Assembly: GCA_014055465.1 (NCBI GenBank) | Contig: WIAF01000003.1 | Span: 124,001 to 188,000, forward strand | Length of the DNA stretch: 64,000 bases | Direction of reading: 5' to 3' | Source: Nitrospira sp. CR1.1 | GTDB lineage: Bacteria > Nitrospirota > Nitrospiria > Nitrospirales > Nitrospiraceae | Part shown: piece by piece, positions 60,907 to 64,000 of the stretch | Layout of the letters: each line of letters starts with the position of its first letter | Numbering within the stretch: the stretch's first letter is position 1 | Program-made: the position numbers and the translations under genes | The notes under the pieces: generated by a model | What the model saw: the letters and a program-made list of their open reading frames with translations, nothing else | What the model was told of the DNA's origin: nothing | Database searches by the model: none

Positions 60907-62076
60907 ATGTCCGCGTTGCTCACCCCGGAACTCATTGCCTCCACCATCGAACAAGCCCCGATCCAGGGCAGGATCATGCTCAAGCTGCTGCTCTTGCAGC
61001 ACTTCGACATCACGCCCGAGGAGATCAGTCATATCGCAGCCGATCGACCGGACCCCCGCTGCGTGGCCGGTTCCAAACCGATCCACCAAATGGTCAAACA
61101 GGATGCGTTGCGGGATGTGACCAATCGACGGGATGAGTATCGCCGGCGAGTCCGGCTACGGCGGGAGCGTTTGTGGCTGCAAATGGAAGCCATGAAAGGA
61201 ATGATTGCCCTGGCTGAAGGAATGGCCCGGGCGGCAACCGACCTCCTCCGCACCCGTTACAAGCTGACTGCTGAAGCCGTGGAGGCGATCAAACAAGGCG
61301 CGCGCGCCGCAGTCCCCAAGCCGGCGATTCGGCAATTGAATCGGCGATGGGACGAAAATGATATTTCCGCCGAGGCCTATCAGGAAGCCAGGCTTGGCCT
61401 GGAGATCCAGGCGCAACTCCGCTTGATTGAAAAGTACAGGAAGCGCCTCGAAGTCTCGGAACGGGAATGGAAATCGATCAATGCCGCTCCTTTGCAGGAT
61501 CACGAAATCGGCCATATTTGGGGTATCCCTGCCGGGAGCCTGGCCGGCCGAAAGGTGAAACATCTCCATCAATATCTTCACGCCATTCAAACGACCCTGC
61601 AAACATCGTCCGCCCAGGCGGTCCCGACCACGGGAGCGCTCGATCTCTGGAAAGAAACACTCGCGGTCCTTGGCGAACGGCCGGTTGAACGATCCATTGC
61701 TCTCTATGACGGGCTTGAGCGAACCGAAGAAGCGTTGGTGGAGAAACTCCGGACATTCGCTTGGGGTACCCTCGGGGAAGACCTGGAGGCAAAGTTCTGG
61801 TTGTCACTCGTCCATGGCGCCAGTTCTAATGCCGTTCACTCGGAAAACACTCGGTCCGTCTTCGGTTTGCAGCGGCTGCTGGCCGTTCTGTCAGAAATTG
61901 ACTCCAGCCCGGACGCCCTCGAGGAGGAACTTCTGGCCCGCACGGCGCCGACCCCCAAGGATGCCCCTGAACTCACCAACGAGGCAGCCCAACCAGCGGC
62001 AGAAGAAATGGGACAGATGCAACAACATGTTCTGACCAGTTTCATCGGAGAGTTACACAACGATCTTCAGCGATGA
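60907..62076 (+). CDS. Hypothetical helical protein (389 aa)
   Basis: 389 residues from the ATG at 60907, with GAGAGG 7 bp upstream. Mostly helical, with basic, coiled-coil-like stretches (VRLRRERLWLQMEAMKGMIA, AQLRLIEKYRKRLEVSE) and an acidic, Pro/Ala-rich tail. No signal peptide, membrane segment or enzymatic motif is visible. It is paired with the 70-aa gene upstream. Confidence 0.7.
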   Translation: MSALLTPELIASTIEQAPIQGRIMLKLLLLQHFDITPEEISHIAADRPDPRCVAGSKPIHQMVKQDALRDVTNRRDEYRRRVRLRRERLWLQMEAMKGMIALAEGMARAATDLLRTRYKLTAEAVEAIKQGARAAVPKPAIRQLNRRWDENDISAEAYQEARLGLEIQAQLRLIEKYRKRLEVSEREWKSINAAPLQDHEIGHIWGIPAGSLAGRKVKHLHQYLHAIQTTLQTSSAQAVPTTGALDLWKETLAVLGERPVERSIALYDGLERTEEALVEKLRTFAWGTLGEDLEAKFWLSLVHGASSNAVHSENTRSVFGLQRLLAVLSEIDSSPDALEEELLARTAPTPKDAPELTNEAAQPAAEEMGQMQQHVLTSFIGELHNDLQR

Positions 62077-62154
62077 CGTGCTGTCGGCAGCTGCCGATCG
62101 ATCTGAACCATCGACCGGCTTCCCGGGCCTGGTCGGATTTCTTTCGTAACCGAC

Positions 62155-62183
62155 TTCTCAGCACGGAGTGAATTTTGTATAAT
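62155..62183 (+). promoter_or_regulatory. Sigma-70-like promoter close to the OB-fold gene
   Basis: TTCTCA (62155-62160) and a consensus TATAAT (62178-62183) with a 17-bp spacer. Transcription would begin about 62190, only a few bases before the first ATG of the downstream gene at 62193. Confidence 0.5.
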
Positions 62184-62192
62184 CCAACTATC

Positions 62193-62630
62193 ATGCAGCA
62201 CAATCATGACAGGGTTTCTCCCCGATCGATGGTGAGAGGCTTCGTTCCGATGCTGTGCACGCTCATATTCTTCCTCTCCACCATGCCGGTCGCTTCGCTC
62301 TCTGCGGCAGGCCTCGTGGAAGTCACGGAGCTTCTGGCCCATCCCGATCACTACAATCATCAAGTCGTTACTGTCAGTGGACGTGTGAGCAGCTTCCAGC
62401 TTGCCACCAATCGTGATGGGCAGCCGGCGTTCGGCTTTCTTTTGCAGGATACCGCGGGAACGGTGAAAGTGGTGGGTCTGGGAAAGGCGGATGTTCGAGA
62501 AGGTGACTACGTCGTGGTCGAAGGAATCTTCAGCCGGCTACGTCAGGCCGGTCGCGCCATTGTCTATAACGAAATCAAGGCCACCTCGGTGCAATCCATG
62601 GCCAAAATGAATCCCGACCTCGTGGGATAA
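62193..62630 (+). CDS. Exported OB-fold protein
   Basis: 145 residues from the ATG at 62193; a second ATG at 62229 is possible (MVRGFVPMLCTLIFFLSTMP begins there). After the signal peptide the protein has an OB-fold-like core, VTELLAHPDHYNHQVVTVSG, RVSSFQL, FGFLLQDTAGTVKVVGLGKA and DYVVVEGIFSRLR, similar to CcmE/YgiW-type or tRNA-anticodon-type OB folds. Periplasmic. Because a promoter -10 lies 10 bp before the first ATG, the transcript may be leaderless or may start at the second ATG. Confidence 0.7.
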   Translation: MQHNHDRVSPRSMVRGFVPMLCTLIFFLSTMPVASLSAAGLVEVTELLAHPDHYNHQVVTVSGRVSSFQLATNRDGQPAFGFLLQDTAGTVKVVGLGKADVREGDYVVVEGIFSRLRQAGRAIVYNEIKATSVQSMAKMNPDLVG

Positions 62631-62907
62631 CCGCTCGTCAGGGCCGATCGTTCCGCCCCACCCGTCACTCCGCAGATTGCCTCTTCTCACTGTCAGTCCG
62701 TAGGGCGCGCTTGTTCGCAACTGCGGATCCTGCTCACGAACAAGGCTTGCCCTTCACTCGATTGCCTGCCCGCATGACCTGATCCATGACGAACATCTCA
62801 CATGGAATGGTAACACCGCTCGAATCCCTATTGAGGAAGGCGGCACGGTCAGCCATTCATAGCATCTGTACTGGAAGGTGGACAGAGGCGAGTCGAAACG
62901 TGAAGCA

Positions 62908-63474
62908 TTACCAATGCCGGAAAGGCCCTGAATCAAGATGCACAAACTTCCCGCGCGGATAATATCCGACGCCGCCGCAACCAAGTCGCAAGGCAACTTC
63001 CCGAACAGTCCGTAACGGTACTCCGGGAATCTGCACATCAACCGCCTGCCCTGAAACATGATAACTGTGGCGAGCTGCGCGAGTGCCCATTCTGATGAGC
63101 TGTTCGTTATATTCCGGAGAACGGTATCCGGATACGATATGGATGTCCCGCCGCCCCCCGATCCGCTGCTGAACGAGATTCACGAATTCGATGAGATGCA
63201 CATCCATCGTCGTCGTTTCATTCGTATGGTGGCAGCGCAGAAAATGATTGAGCTCGTCAAGCGCCGCCTCATCGTATGCGCCGCTCTCAGTCCGATACGT
63301 GACCGATACGCGTTCTTCGGTCTGCAGATTGTATAAACTGATGCGTCCGGCTGCAAACCGCGACGCTCGCGCCTCTGGGGGCAAAGCGAGGCGGGCGACC
63401 AATAGCGCAGCGCCCACTGTCACCGTACGCAAAAAATCCCGCCGACTTGACAAGGACAGGACCTCGGATGGCAT
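62908..63474 (-). CDS. Tat-exported DUF882/M15-like protein
   Basis: 188 residues from the ATG at 63474, with GGGAG 8 bp upstream; the frame is open further upstream without a site. The N-terminus SSRRDFLRTVTVGAALLVAR is a twin-arginine signal. The mature domain contains HIVSGYRSPEYNEQLI and HSYHVSGQAVDVQI, and a further His at FVHLDSG, matching the zinc-binding pattern of DUF882/M15 peptidase-like proteins (YcbK). It may act on peptidoglycan cross-links in the periplasm. Confidence 0.85.
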   Translation of the reverse strand: MPSEVLSLSSRRDFLRTVTVGAALLVARLALPPEARASRFAAGRISLYNLQTEERVSVTYRTESGAYDEAALDELNHFLRCHHTNETTTMDVHLIEFVNLVQQRIGGRRDIHIVSGYRSPEYNEQLIRMGTRAARHSYHVSGQAVDVQIPGVPLRTVREVALRLGCGGVGYYPRGKFVHLDSGPFRHW

Positions 63475-63776
63475 CAGGTTACTCCCAGCGAATAATGTGA
63501 ACGTATCTCGGGCCCGTCCCGGACAGCGTCGTCGTGGTTCGCGCCGAAGACCGGAGGTGGCCTCGTATCCCTTCAGGCCGACTGCACGATGGGACAAACC
63601 CGGTGCAAATGGGCTGACGATGCCTTGGAAGGACCAGACCGGCAGACTGTTCTTCTTAACAAATAGTCGAGAAGCGGTCAATCAATTTACATACATGAGC
63701 GGTCTGCGCCGACTGCGCGATCGTTTTCTCCGCTCTCCTCGCCCGATCTCCTTCCTACGCAGTTCCCGCAGGGTGA
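63475..63776. other. Gap without a convincing gene
   Basis: About 300 bp between the DUF882 gene and the end of the NtrC-type regulator gene. Only short, overlapping frames without ribosome-binding sites are seen; no structured element stands out. Confidence 0.5.
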
Positions 63777-64000
63777 TCAATGCTCGGTCATCGACGCGCG
63801 CGGCGAGAGTCCTGGAAACCGGCGCGCCTCAAGGGATCGTTCCATCCCATATTGGCGCAGCCGCCGGTAGAGCGTGGAGCGACTAATGCCCAACTCCTGG
63901 GCGGCTCGGCTTAAATTCCCCTGCGAGAGCGTGAACGCTTTCATGATCAAATCCGTTTCAATCCGCTGCTGATTGACCTTCAGAGAAATTGAGCCGTCAT
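63777..64000 (-). CDS. C-terminal Fis-type helix-turn-helix of an NtrC-family regulator (5' part beyond the window)
   Basis: The frame enters from the right edge and ends at the TGA at 63777. About 74 codons are visible: LKVNQQRIETDLIMKAFTLS, QGNLSRAAQELGISRSTLYR and RRLRQYGMERS form the Fis-type helix-turn-helix that ends sigma-54-dependent NtrC-like activators. The receiver and AAA parts would lie to the right. The target is unknown. Confidence 0.8.
   Translation of the reverse strand, partial: DGSISLKVNQQRIETDLIMKAFTLSQGNLSRAAQELGISRSTLYRRLRQYGMERSLEARRFPGLSPRASMTEH

Overview
The window looks like chromosomal DNA of a moderately GC-rich Gram-negative bacterium, most likely a member of Nitrospira (Nitrospirota). 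This is an inference from the housekeeping proteins, from a chlorite-dismutase-superfamily gene and from many small secreted proteins; no 16S gene is present to prove it. No tRNA, rRNA, CRISPR array, prophage or intact insertion sequence was found.

Positions 1-13,000 hold a defence-like island, all on the minus strand: a class-I-DISARM-like trio (a 1726-aa DExH helicase with a DUF1998-type zinc C-terminus, a 921-aa SNF2/RapA-like helicase and an Eco57I/PglX-like N6-adenine methyltransferase cut by the left edge), then a DUF4143 AAA ATPase and a RecB-like/DUF2779 nuclease. The trio is coupled by a 4-bp overlap and a 3-bp gap. From 13,000 to 23,600 come a MATE exporter, a 1435-aa exported HEAT-repeat protein, a ketopantoate-reductase-like enzyme fused to a sulfite-oxidase-like fold, a class III sirtuin, a HAD phosphatase, a receiver-domain protein and a 39-aa very basic protein whose stop codon shares an 18-bp palindrome with its convergent neighbour.

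Positions 23,758-33,721 are a plus-strand housekeeping run: valS, nadC, birA, coaX, grpE, dnaK, dnaJ, rsmE. Next come an exported IPT/TIG-domain protein coupled to a Ycf48-like propeller, a RidA-family protein, a small RHH/coiled-coil gene pair with a direct-repeat operator candidate, a GNAT acetyltransferase and an amidohydrolase.

Positions 41,000-47,600 are the most unusual part: a tandem array of 5'-truncated RHS modules on the minus strand. Each shares near-identical core segments, and three of the four are followed by a small exported or membrane-anchored candidate immunity gene. The tips differ: a DUF2778/L,D-transpeptidase-like domain with a membrane-anchored HEAT-like partner; an HExxH metallopeptidase-like domain with a secreted partner coupled by ATGA; a third tip broken by one in-frame TAG but still followed by its small secreted partner; and a fourth fragment that has lost its tip. 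A short palindromic repeat sits exactly at one RHS truncation point, and a relative of it lies at 38.5 kb. No full-length RHS gene is in the window.

From 47,678 to 58,270 the minus strand carries deoB, deoC, mltG, ruvX, alaS, recX, recA, then thpR and cinA, with several 4-bp overlaps. The right end has a Cld/HemQ-family heme protein, membrane and hypothetical proteins, an OB-fold secreted protein with a near-leaderless promoter, a Tat-exported DUF882 protein and the C-terminus of an NtrC-type regulator.
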